From Micromonospora thermarum (GTDB taxonomy: Bacteria; Actinomycetota; Actinomycetes; Mycobacteriales; Micromonosporaceae), in assembly GCF_012034245.1 (NCBI RefSeq), contig NZ_JAATEO010000012.1, positions 1 through 64,000 on the forward strand: DNA of 64,000 nucleotides. Direction: 5' to 3'. Shown one piece after another: positions 26,331 through 34,579 of the stretch. The notes under the pieces are model-generated. The model saw only the letters and a list, made by a program, of their open reading frames with translations. It was not told where the DNA came from and made no database searches. The translations under genes were made by a program, and so were the position numbers. Positions within the stretch are counted from its first letter, which is position 1; each line of letters begins with the position of its first letter.

Positions 26331-26912
26331 ATGACCAGCCTGTTCACCCCCGACGACGCCGCGATGCTGCTGATCGACCACCAGACCGGCACCATGCGCT
26401 GGGCCGCCTCGACCCCGTTCGAACAGCTCAAGAGCCGGGCACTGGCCCTGGCCCGGGCCGCGAAGGCCCTCGACATGCCGCTGGTGCTGACCTCCTCACT
26501 CGAGGAACAGGCCCAGGGGCCGCTGCTGCCAGAGTTCGCCGACATCGCTCCTGCCGAGTACGTCGGCCGGATCCGCCGCCAGGGCGCCGTCGACGCGCTG
26601 CACGACCCGGCGTTCTCCGCCGCGGTCGAAGCCACCGGGAAGCGCAACCTCATCGTCGCCGGCGTCACCAACGACGTGTGCACCGTCTACCCGGTCCTCA
26701 CCGCCCTGCGGAAGGGCTACCGCGTGCAGGTCGTCGCCGACGCTGGTGCCTCCATCACCAAGGATGCCGACGACATCGCCCTGCGCCGCATGGCACGCGC
26801 TGGCGCCGACATCACCTCCACCAACCAGGTCCTGGCCGAGCTCGCCGCCGACTGGTCGACGCCCGCCGGCCAGCGCGTCGTGCCGATCATGTTCGACCTC
26901 ATCCCCGCCTGA
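26331..26912 (+). CDS. Isochorismatase-family cysteine hydrolase
   Basis: A 193-aa hydrolase of the isochorismatase superfamily. Asp near 15 (AAMLLIDHQTG), a basic residue in the VGRIRRQGAVDAL region near 85 and the Cys in VAGVTNDVCTVYP near 120 form the likely catalytic triad. The usual substrates are amides or isochorismate; the actual substrate cannot be assigned. The ATG at 26331 has AAGGAG upstream. It is third in the operon after the esterase, suggesting a shared degradative or detoxifying role. Confidence 0.88.
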   Translation: MTSLFTPDDAAMLLIDHQTGTMRWAASTPFEQLKSRALALARAAKALDMPLVLTSSLEEQAQGPLLPEFADIAPAEYVGRIRRQGAVDALHDPAFSAAVEATGKRNLIVAGVTNDVCTVYPVLTALRKGYRVQVVADAGASITKDADDIALRRMARAGADITSTNQVLAELAADWSTPAGQRVVPIMFDLIPA

Positions 26913-26992
26913 ACCCAGCCATCGACCCCGACAAGCAGCCCGGCCGCACGGAGAGCGCCCCGGCGTACCCGCGCGGCCGGGCACGACAACAC

Positions 26993-27604
26993 CTAACTCG
27001 GGCGGCGGGCCAGGGACTCGAGGATGATCTCCCGCGCCGCGCGGGCCGTGGCCGCGAAGGCGGCCGGCTCCCGGCCGATGCGTTCGGCGCCCGCGCGCAT
27101 GACACCGGACAGCAGCTCCACCGCGAGGTGCACGTCGCCGACGTCGCGGAACTCTCCGCGCGCGATGCCGTCCCGGACGACGTTCTCCACCTCGACTACG
27201 ATCGCGTGGAACGGGCTGTCCGGCCCTTTCGGCACCTCGGCGACCAGCGGAGCGGAGCCCGGCCGGAACATCAACTTCATGGCCTGGTCCGTGGATGCCT
27301 CCAGGACCGCCTCGATGATCTCCCGCATCCGTTCCGCGGCCGGGTCTGCGGAACGCGCGGCGATCGCGGCCACACGCTTGACCGCGGGACGGCTCGCCCG
27401 CTCGGTCAGCGCCCGGACCAGCGCGCTCTTGTCGCGGGCGTAGTTGTACAGCGTGTTGCGCGCGAGCCCGGCCCGGGCCGCGATATGGCCCATGTTGATG
27501 GAGTCGTAGTCGCGCTCTAGCAGCAGCTGCCGCATCGCCTCGGCGAGGTCGGCCCACACCATCTCGTGGTGCTCCTCGACGTTGGCTCCCCGGATCCGCG
27601 GCAT
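26993..27604 (-). CDS. TetR-family transcriptional regulator
   Basis: A 203-aa TetR repressor. The N-terminal helix-turn-helix is clear (INMGHIAARAGLARNTLYNY, about 36-55) and the rest is the helical ligand domain. It lies 134 bases downstream of the SDR gene on the same strand and may be cotranscribed. The two TGTCGC-type inverted repeats in front of the SDR gene (28624-28660) are plausible targets. It is convergent with the isochorismatase-like gene. The ligand is unknown. Confidence 0.9.
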   Translation of the reverse strand: MPRIRGANVEEHHEMVWADLAEAMRQLLLERDYDSINMGHIAARAGLARNTLYNYARDKSALVRALTERASRPAVKRVAAIAARSADPAAERMREIIEAVLEASTDQAMKLMFRPGSAPLVAEVPKGPDSPFHAIVVEVENVVRDGIARGEFRDVGDVHLAVELLSGVMRAGAERIGREPAAFAATARAAREIILESLARRPS

Positions 27605-27738
27605 CCGATCATCCTCTCCCCACTGCGGCTTCCCTCCGCCCCGGGTTTGCCTCCCGCCCGGGCGGCGGCCGTGCCGAACTACCTCTCGCCTCGTGCCCGC
27701 CTCACCTCCCGCTCAGCGCGGGGCAGGCTAGCCGGTGG

Positions 27739-28608
27739 TCATGCGGCGGCTCCCTTCGGGTAGTGGCGGCGCAGGTTGGCGGCGCTGATGCGGTCGAGCA
27801 TGCGGTCGGAGAGTATCCGGGGCAGGCGGGTGAGCAGGGCGGCATCCAGGCCGATGGTGTAGCGGGTGCGCGGTCTGCGGGTCGTCACGGCCTTCGCGAT
27901 GACCCGGGCGGCGGCGTCGGCCGTCCGGCCCGCTGCGGTGCCTGAGTCCATCAGCGTGTTGATCGCCTGGACCAGGCTGCCGTAGCGCTCGTCCTGCTCC
28001 GGCGTCATCTGGGCGGCCAGATGGTTCGCCGTCGCGATCCCGCGGGCGGCCATCTCCGTGCGGACGCCGCCGGGCTCGACCACGACCACCTGTACGCCCA
28101 GCGGCGCGACCTCACGGCGGAGGGAGTCGCTGACCGCCTCCAGGGCGAACTTCGTGCCGGCGTACGCGCCGTAGGTGGGCATGGCAATCTTGCCGCCGAC
28201 CGAGCTGATGTTGATCACGCGACCCTTGCTGCGCAGCAGCGCAGGTAGGAGCGCCTGAGTGACGGCGATGTGGCCGAACAGGTTGACTTCGAACACCCAC
28301 CGCCACTGCTCCATCGGCAGGGCTTCGACCGGGGCGTTCACTTGGATGCCGGCGTTGTTGACGAGCGCGTGCAGCGCACGCGGGTCGCCGGCGACCCGCG
28401 CGGCGAGTGCGTCCGCCTGCTCGGACTTGGTGATGTCGAGGATGACCGGCTCGATGCCGGTCGATCGGATGGCGTCGGCATCACGGTCGCGTCGCACACC
28501 GGCCAGGACATGGAATCCCTGGCAAGCCAGTTCACGGGCGGCTGACGCGCCCATGCCCGTGGAGGCTCCGGTTACGACGATCAGCTTCTGGGTTCGCTTC
28601 GGCACCAC
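27739..28608 (-). CDS. Short-chain dehydrogenase/reductase
   Basis: A 289-aa classical SDR. The cofactor motif TGASTGMG is near 14-21, NNAG near 85, the catalytic Ser in INISSVGG near 137 and the YxxxK pair in YGAYAGTKFALE near 150. The GTG at 28608 is chosen because GGGAG lies 6 bases upstream; a longer frame to 28779 has no start signal. It is an NAD(P)-dependent alcohol/ketone oxidoreductase of unknown substrate. Regulation by the downstream TetR gene is likely given the operator pair just upstream. Confidence 0.9.
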   Translation of the reverse strand: MVPKRTQKLIVVTGASTGMGASAARELACQGFHVLAGVRRDRDADAIRSTGIEPVILDITKSEQADALAARVAGDPRALHALVNNAGIQVNAPVEALPMEQWRWVFEVNLFGHIAVTQALLPALLRSKGRVINISSVGGKIAMPTYGAYAGTKFALEAVSDSLRREVAPLGVQVVVVEPGGVRTEMAARGIATANHLAAQMTPEQDERYGSLVQAINTLMDSGTAAGRTADAAARVIAKAVTTRRPRTRYTIGLDAALLTRLPRILSDRMLDRISAANLRRHYPKGAAA

Positions 28609-28623
28609 TGCACACTCCCTTAC

Positions 28624-28660
28624 GCGACAGGTTGTCGCAAAGATTACGACACTCTGTCGC
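28624..28660 (-). promoter_or_regulatory. Tandem TetR-type operators before SDR gene
   Basis: Two inverted repeats lie directly upstream of the SDR start: GCGACA-GGT-TGTCGC at 28624-28638 and ACGACA-CTC-TGTCGC at 28646-28660. Their centres are 22 bases apart, two helical turns, so two dimers could bind one face. A possible minus-strand -10 (TAATCT) lies between them. The adjacent TetR protein is the natural candidate ligand. Confidence 0.65.
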
Positions 28661-28792
28661 CAAATCTGGATTGCGAGGGAAGATGTGACGTCGTTCACTC
28701 GGAATGCCTCGGCCGCATCGAAGGAATCCGTCACGCCGCCGAGGTGACGCTCGCCGCTCAGCGTCCTTCCTGCGATCACGGCTCACGAAGTA

Positions 28793-29062
28793 GTGACGGC
28801 GGTCGTGACCGGAGCCAACCGCGGCATCGGGTTCGCGGTGGCCACCGGGCTGGTGCGACGGAACTGCCGGGTGGTGCTGATAACCAGGAACCGGGCGCGG
28901 GGCGACCAGACCGTGGCGGCGCTGCGGGCGGCCCGGGCGGCGCGGGTGGCTCGGCGGAGTGGTGCGTACCGAGGACGGGTACGAGCAGTCGTTCGTGGTG
29001 AACCACTTGGCACCGTTCCTGCTCAACCACCTGTTGGAGAAGCGGCTGGGGGAGGGTGGACC
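28793..29062 (+). pseudogene. Truncated SDR pseudogene
   Basis: From GTG 28793 the sequence reads an SDR N-terminus (VVTGANRGIGFAVATGL). After an Ala/Arg-rich junction near 28955 it switches frame to TEDGYEQSFVVNHLAPFLL, the region around the fourth helix of SDRs. About 60 residues including NNAG are missing and the catalytic Tyr/Lys part never appears. It is divergent from the intact SDR, so it may be the relic of a second, related gene. Confidence 0.7.
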
Positions 29063-29194
29063 AAGCGCCCTCGGCCATTGCCAGGCTCGCTGCGGTGTAG
29101 GCCGATGGGGCACCCGCCTGGGCCTACGACGCGTACCGGGGCGCGCCGCCGCTTCGCGAGAAGCTCGTCAGTTCCAGCGGACGGCAAAGACAAA

Positions 29195-29218
29195 GGCAAG
29201 GAGATATCTCTCCTTGCC
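29195..29218. terminator. Perfect 10-bp stem-loop, probable terminator
   Basis: GGCAAGGAGA and its exact complement flank a 4-base loop. No T-run follows, as is usual in actinomycetes. It lies between the SDR relic and the rifamycin-element promoter region, so it probably insulates the resistance gene. Confidence 0.55.
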
Positions 29219-29241
29219 ACTCCTAACGTATAGCGCACCGG

Positions 29242-29260
29242 GGGGCTTGCGGCAAGACCC
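29242..29260 (+). promoter_or_regulatory. Rifamycin-associated element (RAE)
   Basis: GGGGCTTGCGGCAAGACCC is a 19-base near-palindrome matching, to within one or two bases, the published rifamycin-associated element that precedes rifamycin-inducible genes such as rph and helR in actinomycetes. It lies 94 bases upstream of the rph start. It should make the downstream gene rifamycin-inducible. Confidence 0.8.
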
Positions 29261-29354
29261 GTGTCGGGGCGCAGAATCGTCGGCCGAGGCCACCACCTGC
29301 GGAAATGGGCACGACGTGCGTGTGTGCGAGCACGGCTGCCTTGGGGGTATCGCA

Positions 29355-31952
29355 ATGATCGAGCAGTACGTGTTGGATCTTCACGAGGTTGACGAGACGC
29401 GGGTCGCGGTCGTCGGCGGCAAGGGCGCGCACCTGGGCGAGCTGTCGCGGATGGAAGGCATCCGCGTGCCGGCTGGCTTCTGCGTGACGACGGACGCCTT
29501 CCGGCGGATCATGGCGGAAGCGCCGTCGATCGACGGTCGGCTCGATCAGCTGTCCCGCCTGAACCCGGACGACCGGGAGGCGATCCGCACGATCAGCGCC
29601 GAGATCCGCTCGACTGTCGAAGGGATCGCCATCCCCGACGATCTGACGGCGGCGATCACCCGCGCGCTCGCCCGACCCGGCGAGCAAGCCGCCTACGCCG
29701 TCCGATCCAGCGCGACGGCAGAGGACCTGCCGACGGCCTCGTTCGCCGGCCAGCAGGACACGTACCTGAACGTCGTGGGGCCGGCGGCGATCCTCCAGCA
29801 CGTCAGCCGGTGCTGGGCGTCGCTGTTCACCGAGCGGGCCGTGACCTACCGGCAGCGCAACGGCTTCGACCACCGGAAGGTCCACATGGCCGTGGTCGTG
29901 CAGCAGATGGTCTTCCCGCACGCGGCCGGCATCCTGTTCACGGCCGACCCCGTCACCGGCAACCGGAAGGTCGCCACCGTGGACGCCAGCTTCGGCCTCG
30001 GCGAGGCCCTGGTCTCCGGACGGGTGAACCCGGACGTCTTCAAGGTGCGCGACGGCGCGATCGTCGCCAAGACGGTCGCCGCCAAGCAGCGTGCCGTTCA
30101 CGCCCTGCCGGCGGGCGGGACGCAGGAATTGACGATCGACCCGCAGCGGCAGGAGCAGCCGGCGCTGACGGATGCGCAGGTCGTGCGGCTCGTGCAGCTC
30201 GGGCGGCGGATCGAAACGCATTTCGGCCGCCCGCAGGACATCGAATGGTGCCTGGTCGACGATGACTTCCAGATCGTGCAGAGCCGGCCGATCACCACGC
30301 TGTTCCCCATCCCCGCGATCCCCGACGCAGAGAACCACGTCTACCTCTCAGTCGGTCACCAACAGATGATGACCGACCCCATGAAGCCGCTCGGGGTCTC
30401 CGTGTGGCAGCTGACGGCCCTGGCGCCGATGCACGAGGCCGGCGGGAGGCTGTTCGTCGACGTCACCCGGGGCCTGGCCTCGCCCGCCAGCCGCGCCGGC
30501 CTCCTGGAGATGGCGGGGAGGTCCGATCCGCTGACCAGGGACGCGCTGGAGACCGTCCTCGACCGCCAGGATTTCGTCCCGGCGCTTCCGGACGGCGGTC
30601 CCGGCGGGCCGCCGGTCGGCGGCGCGTCCGCCCCGATCGAGACCGATCCGGCCATCGTCACCGAGCTGATCGAGCGCAGCCAGGCGTCCATCGCCGCCCT
30701 GCGGCGCGACATCCGGACGAAGACCGGACCGGCGCTGTTCGACTTCCTGCTGGAAGCCTTCCATGAGCACAAGCGGGTCCTCAGCGATCCGCTGAGCATG
30801 CAGGCGATCATGGCGGGGATGGAGGCCACCTGGTGGCTCAACGACCAGCTGCACGAGTGGCTGGGCGAGAAGAACGCGGCCGACACGCTCACGCTGTCCG
30901 CCCCCGGCAACATCACGTCGGAGATGGGACTGGCGCTGCTCGACGTCGCCGACGTGATCCGTCCGCACCCGGAGGTGGTGGCGTTCCTGCAGGGCGTCGA
31001 GGACGACGGCTTCCTGGACGAGCTGCCGAAGCTCGCGGGCGGGACCGAAGCGCGCGACGCCATCGAGGCATACCTCGACCGGTACGGCATGCGCTGCGTC
31101 GGCGAGATCGACATCACGAGGCCGCGTTGGCGCGAACGCCCCACCACGCTCGTGCCCGTGATCCTCGACAACGTCAGGAACTTCGAGCCGGGCGCCGCCA
31201 GGCGGCGCTTCGAGCACGGACGGCAGGATGCGCAGAAGAAGGAACAGGACGTGCTCTCGCGCTTGCGGGCCCTGCCGGACGGAGAGCGGAAAGCCGGCGA
31301 GGCCAAGCGGATGATCGACCGGGTCCGGACCTTCATCGGCTACCGGGAGTACCCGAAGTACGGCATCGTCAGCCGCTACTTCGTCTACAAGCAGGCCTTG
31401 CTGGAGGAGGCCGAGCACCTCGTGCAGGCCGACGTGATCCCCGAGAAGGAAGACATCTTCTACCTCACGTTCCACGAACTCCACGGCGTCGTGCGCTCGA
31501 ACACAGTGGATGTCCAGCTCATCCAGCAGCGCAAGGACGCGTTCCGGTCGTACCAGGCGCTCACGCCGCCCCGGGTGCTCACCTCTGACGGCGAGGCCGT
31601 CACCGGCGCGTACCGGCGCGACGACGTGCCGGCCGATGCCCTGATCGGCTTGCCGGTTTCCGCCGGGACCATCGAGGGGAGGGCCCGCGTCATCCTCGAC
31701 CTGGCGGAGGCCGATCTCGAGGCGGGCGACATCCTGGTCACGGCCTACACCGATCCCAGCTGGTCGCCCCTGTTCGTCGCGATCACGGGCCTGGTGACGG
31801 AGGTGGGCGGCCAGATGACCCATGGCGCGGTGATCGCCCGGGAGTACGGCCTGCCGGCTGTCGTCGGCGTGGTGGATGCCACCCGGCTCATCCGGGACGG
31901 GCAGCGGATCCGCGTCCACGGAACCGACGGGTACGTCGAGATCCTTCCTTGA
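29355..31952 (+). CDS. rph: Rifamycin-inactivating phosphotransferase
   Basis: An 865-aa three-domain dikinase-like enzyme. The N-terminal ATP-binding domain (about 1-320) has AYAVRSSATAEDLPTASF, SFAGQQDTYLN and IEWCLVDD. The middle domain (about 330-750) corresponds to the rifamycin-binding part (YLSVGHQQMMTDPMKPLG, GEKNAADTL). The C-terminal swivelling domain carries the phosphorylated His823 in GGQMTHGAVIAREYGLP. RPH enzymes transfer the beta-phosphate of ATP to the C21 hydroxyl of rifamycins, abolishing RNA polymerase inhibition. Length and all motifs match active RPH proteins (about 865 aa). An RAE lies upstream. PEP synthase is the main alternative but has different length and middle domain. 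Confidence 0.95.
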   Translation: MIEQYVLDLHEVDETRVAVVGGKGAHLGELSRMEGIRVPAGFCVTTDAFRRIMAEAPSIDGRLDQLSRLNPDDREAIRTISAEIRSTVEGIAIPDDLTAAITRALARPGEQAAYAVRSSATAEDLPTASFAGQQDTYLNVVGPAAILQHVSRCWASLFTERAVTYRQRNGFDHRKVHMAVVVQQMVFPHAAGILFTADPVTGNRKVATVDASFGLGEALVSGRVNPDVFKVRDGAIVAKTVAAKQRAVHALPAGGTQELTIDPQRQEQPALTDAQVVRLVQLGRRIETHFGRPQDIEWCLVDDDFQIVQSRPITTLFPIPAIPDAENHVYLSVGHQQMMTDPMKPLGVSVWQLTALAPMHEAGGRLFVDVTRGLASPASRAGLLEMAGRSDPLTRDALETVLDRQDFVPALPDGGPGGPPVGGASAPIETDPAIVTELIERSQASIAALRRDIRTKTGPALFDFLLEAFHEHKRVLSDPLSMQAIMAGMEATWWLNDQLHEWLGEKNAADTLTLSAPGNITSEMGLALLDVADVIRPHPEVVAFLQGVEDDGFLDELPKLAGGTEARDAIEAYLDRYGMRCVGEIDITRPRWRERPTTLVPVILDNVRNFEPGAARRRFEHGRQDAQKKEQDVLSRLRALPDGERKAGEAKRMIDRVRTFIGYREYPKYGIVSRYFVYKQALLEEAEHLVQADVIPEKEDIFYLTFHELHGVVRSNTVDVQLIQQRKDAFRSYQALTPPRVLTSDGEAVTGAYRRDDVPADALIGLPVSAGTIEGRARVILDLAEADLEAGDILVTAYTDPSWSPLFVAITGLVTEVGGQMTHGAVIAREYGLPAVVGVVDATRLIRDGQRIRVHGTDGYVEILP

Positions 31953-31992
31953 CCGACCTCACCGCTAAGGTGACAGCCAGAGAGGCGGCGAC

Positions 31993-32739
31993 ATGTCCAG
32001 TGCGCAGTTGTACGACACCATCGGAGCCACCTACACCGTGACGCGGCGCACCGAGCCGCGGATCGCCGCAAGGGTCTGGGCCGCGCTCGGCGATGCGCGG
32101 ACGGTGTTGAACGTCGGAGCCGGTGCCGGCTCCTACGAGCCCGCCGACCGTGACGTGGTCGCGGTGGAACCGTCGGCGCTCATGCGTGCGCAGCGCCTCG
32201 CAGGCGCAGCGCCGTGCGTGGCTGCCGCCGCGGAGAGCCTTCCGTTCGAGGACCGGTCCTTCGACGCGGCGATGGCCTTTGCCACCATCCATCACTGGCA
32301 GGACCCGATCGCGGGCCTGCGCGAGATGCGGCGCGTTGCTCGCCGCGTCGTGGTGTTCACGCACGACACCAGTGACGCCGGATGGCTTCGTCGGTTCTGG
32401 CTCACTCGCGACTACCTTCCCGAGGTGGCGGATCTCCTTGCCGGCCGGCCTTCGGTGACCGAGTTGGCCAGCGCGATCGGAGCCCGTCTGGAGCCGGTGC
32501 TGATCCCGTGGGACTGCGTCGACGGCTTCTTCGAGGCCTACTGGCGTCGGCCCGAGGCATACCTGGACGAGAACGTCCGTCGCGGGGTGTCGGTCTGGGC
32601 CAGAGTCGGGCCGGACGCCGAGCAGCGGGCAGTGCACAGCCTCCGTGACGACCTCGCCTCAGGTCGGTGGGCGGAACGCAACGGCGACCTCGTTGGTCTC
32701 GACGCGGCAGAGCTCGGCCTTCGCCTGCTCATCGCCTGA
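31993..32739 (+). CDS. Class I SAM-dependent methyltransferase
   Basis: A 248-aa methyltransferase of the Methyltransf_11 type. AdoMet motif I is VLNVGAGAGSYE near 40-51, the acidic end of strand 2 is VAVEPSALM, and FDAAMAFATIHHWQDP near 92 follows the UbiE-like pattern. The substrate is unknown. It starts 40 bases after rph with AGAGGCGG upstream and may be read through from that promoter, but methylation of rifamycins is not suggested by anything in the sequence. Confidence 0.88.
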   Translation: MSSAQLYDTIGATYTVTRRTEPRIAARVWAALGDARTVLNVGAGAGSYEPADRDVVAVEPSALMRAQRLAGAAPCVAAAAESLPFEDRSFDAAMAFATIHHWQDPIAGLREMRRVARRVVVFTHDTSDAGWLRRFWLTRDYLPEVADLLAGRPSVTELASAIGARLEPVLIPWDCVDGFFEAYWRRPEAYLDENVRRGVSVWARVGPDAEQRAVHSLRDDLASGRWAERNGDLVGLDAAELGLRLLIA

Positions 32740-32946
32740 ACCCGCCACATCCGGGTACGACTTCGCTGCCCGGTGTCCATTCGCGGGTGAGCAAGATCCG
32801 CACCTACTCCGCCGCAGGACGTTACGAGTCGGACCGAGGCGGCGGAGTGGCCGGCGGACGGTCAGCGGCAGTCCGATGTGCCAGAGGGCCTCCCAGGGCG
32901 ACACGAACCGATCATGGCACGGCGTGGCGTGCGCCACCCGGTGCGC

Positions 32947-32973
32947 TGTCACAGGCGGGTGGCGTCCGGTGTC
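32947..32973 (+). promoter_or_regulatory. Candidate ECF41-type promoter
   Basis: TGTCACA at 32947-32953 is followed after 16 bases by TGTC at 32970-32973. The ECF41 consensus, as I recall it, is TGTCACA, 16-17 bases, CGTC, so the -35 matches fully and the -10 has one mismatch. It lies 37 bases before the ECF41 gene, suggesting autoregulation. Confidence 0.5.
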
Positions 32974-33010
32974 TTGTGGGTCGAACAGTCGTCTCGGGCA
33001 GGAGCGGACC

Positions 33011-33907
33011 ATGGGTGAGGACAGCCGGCCAGGACCTGCCACCGAGGTGTTCGTCGCCCATCGCAACCTGCTCTTCACCGTTGCGTACGAGATGCTCGGC
33101 TCGGCGGCGGACGCCGAGGATGTGCTCCAGGAGACCTGGCTACGGTGGATGACTGTCGATCTCGGCACGGTGCGGGACCAGCGCGCGTACCTCGTCCAGA
33201 TCGCCACCCGCCAGGCGCTCAACCGGCTGCGCACGCTCGGCCGCCGCAAGGAGTCGTATGTCGGTCCCTGGCTGCCCGAGCCGCTGCTGACCACGCCCGA
33301 CGTGGCCGAGGACGTCGAGTTGGCCGACAGCGTGTCGACGGCGATGCTGCTGGTCATGGAGACGCTCACGCCGGTCGAGCGGGCGGTGTTCGTGCTGCGT
33401 GAGGTGTTCCAGTTCGGGTACGACGAGATCGCGGAGGCGGTCGGCAAGAGCTCGCCGGCGGTGCGCCAGATCGCTCACCGCGCACGGGCGCACGTCGCCG
33501 CCCGGCGGCCGCTCGGGGCCGTGTCGCCGGCCGAGAGCCGAGCCGCACTCGAGGCCTTCCAACGGGCGGTCGAAACGGGCGACCTGCAGAGCCTGCTCGA
33601 CATCCTCGCGCCCGACGTCGTCGCCGTGGGCGACGGCGGTGGCGTCAAACGGGCCATGCCGCGGCCCGTGGTGGGGGCCGACAAGGTGGCTCGCCTGCTG
33701 GCCGTCGGCCTGGATCTGGTCGGGGCCGCACTGTCGCTCGAAGCCGTCCAGGTCAACGGCTCTCCGGCGCTCCTCCTGCGGCTCGACGGGGAGATCGACA
33801 GCGTCATGACGCTGCGCGTCGAGGGCGGCCTGGTCACCGGCATCTACACCGTGCGCAACCCGGAGAAGCTGTCGCGCATCGAGCGGGAGACCACGTTGAG
33901 CCGGTGA
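33011..33907 (+). CDS. ECF41-family RNA polymerase sigma factor (SigJ-like)
   Basis: A 298-aa extracytoplasmic-function sigma factor. Region 2 covers about 12-80 (YEMLGSAADAEDVLQETWLR) and region 4 about 115-170 (LTPVERAVFVLREVFQFGY). The long C-terminal extension is a SnoaL-like domain carrying GDGGGVK near 206, the DGGGK-type signature of ECF41 proteins, which lack an anti-sigma factor and are controlled by this tail. The start is ATG 33011; the longer frame lacks signals. The usual carboxymuconolactone-decarboxylase or oxidoreductase partner gene is absent here; only a small membrane protein follows. Confidence 0.9.
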   Translation: MGEDSRPGPATEVFVAHRNLLFTVAYEMLGSAADAEDVLQETWLRWMTVDLGTVRDQRAYLVQIATRQALNRLRTLGRRKESYVGPWLPEPLLTTPDVAEDVELADSVSTAMLLVMETLTPVERAVFVLREVFQFGYDEIAEAVGKSSPAVRQIAHRARAHVAARRPLGAVSPAESRAALEAFQRAVETGDLQSLLDILAPDVVAVGDGGGVKRAMPRPVVGADKVARLLAVGLDLVGAALSLEAVQVNGSPALLLRLDGEIDSVMTLRVEGGLVTGIYTVRNPEKLSRIERETTLSR

Positions 33908-34088
33908 GACCGGACCACGATCGCCGACCGTCCCCGCGCGACCGTGTTCGCCTGGCCGAAGGCAGACCGGACCGGTCAGGAATCGAGAAGCACCGGTCAC
34001 CGGACCGTAGCTAGCGTGACCGCCGTGGATATCCATCCCGCCCGGCGGGCCGCCGGGGCCCGGGGGTGGGCGACGTCAGGAGGTCCCG

Positions 34089-34304
34089 ATGAACTGGAAC
34101 AAGTGGGTACGGCAGATCCACCGCTGGCTGGCCGTCGCCTTCACGGTGACCGTCGTCGTCACCTTCGTCGCCCTGGCGCAGGAGGAGCCGCTCGTCTGGG
34201 TGTCCTACGTGCCGCTGCTCCCGCTCGCCCTGCTTCTGTTCACCGGTCTGTACCTGTTCGCGCTGCCGTACGCCGCCAAGTGGCGACGCGCCGCCGGGAG
34301 GTGA
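34089..34304 (+). CDS. Small membrane protein, 71 aa
   Basis: A 71-aa protein with two hydrophobic segments (about 14-31, LAVAFTVTVVVTFVALA; about 37-58) flanked by basic ends (MNWNKWVRQIHRWL and AAKWRRAAGR). It resembles the small RQxHRWL membrane proteins of actinomycetes that look like one unit of a PepSY-associated membrane protein, but the function is unknown. The ATG at 34089 has AGGAGG about 5 bases upstream. It lies 181 bases downstream of the ECF41 gene, and a GC hairpin follows its stop. Confidence 0.75.
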   Translation: MNWNKWVRQIHRWLAVAFTVTVVVTFVALAQEEPLVWVSYVPLLPLALLLFTGLYLFALPYAAKWRRAAGR

Positions 34305-34305
34305 C

Positions 34306-34319
34306 GCGGGCGTGCCCGC
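34306..34319 (+). terminator. Short GC stem-loop after small membrane gene
   Basis: GCGGGC and GCCCGC are separated by two bases immediately after the TGA of the 71-aa gene. It is a compact, probably imperfect intrinsic terminator without a T-run. Confidence 0.4.
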
Positions 34320-34420
34320 CGGCATCCACGCGGTCGGGTGAAGGGCGTCGGTCCGACCCGTGGCGGTGCGGACGTCTCGTGCCACCACACCCATGAGTCC
34401 TCCTTCTGTCGTTCTTCCCG

Positions 34421-34522
34421 AGCGAAGGCGCCGCGACGGTGATGTGGGACGACTTCGGGCGCAAGCCCGCGTACGACGCCCTGCGCGACACCCTGGCCGA
34501 AGCGCGCTGGGGTGGTCGCTGA
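34421..34522 (+). pseudogene. C-terminal relic resembling a GH10 xylanase
   Basis: The frame reads EGAATVMWDDFGRKPAYDAL and ends at TGA 34522. The block WDD-(6)-KPAYDAL is typical of the extreme C-terminus of family 10 xylanases, but no upstream catalytic part is present. I interpret it as a gene relic, with low certainty because it is only about 33 codons long. Confidence 0.35.
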
Positions 34523-34579
34523 GGCACCCGCCACCGGTAGCGGGCGGCGGTCACCAGGTCGTGGCCGCCGCCCGAATCG

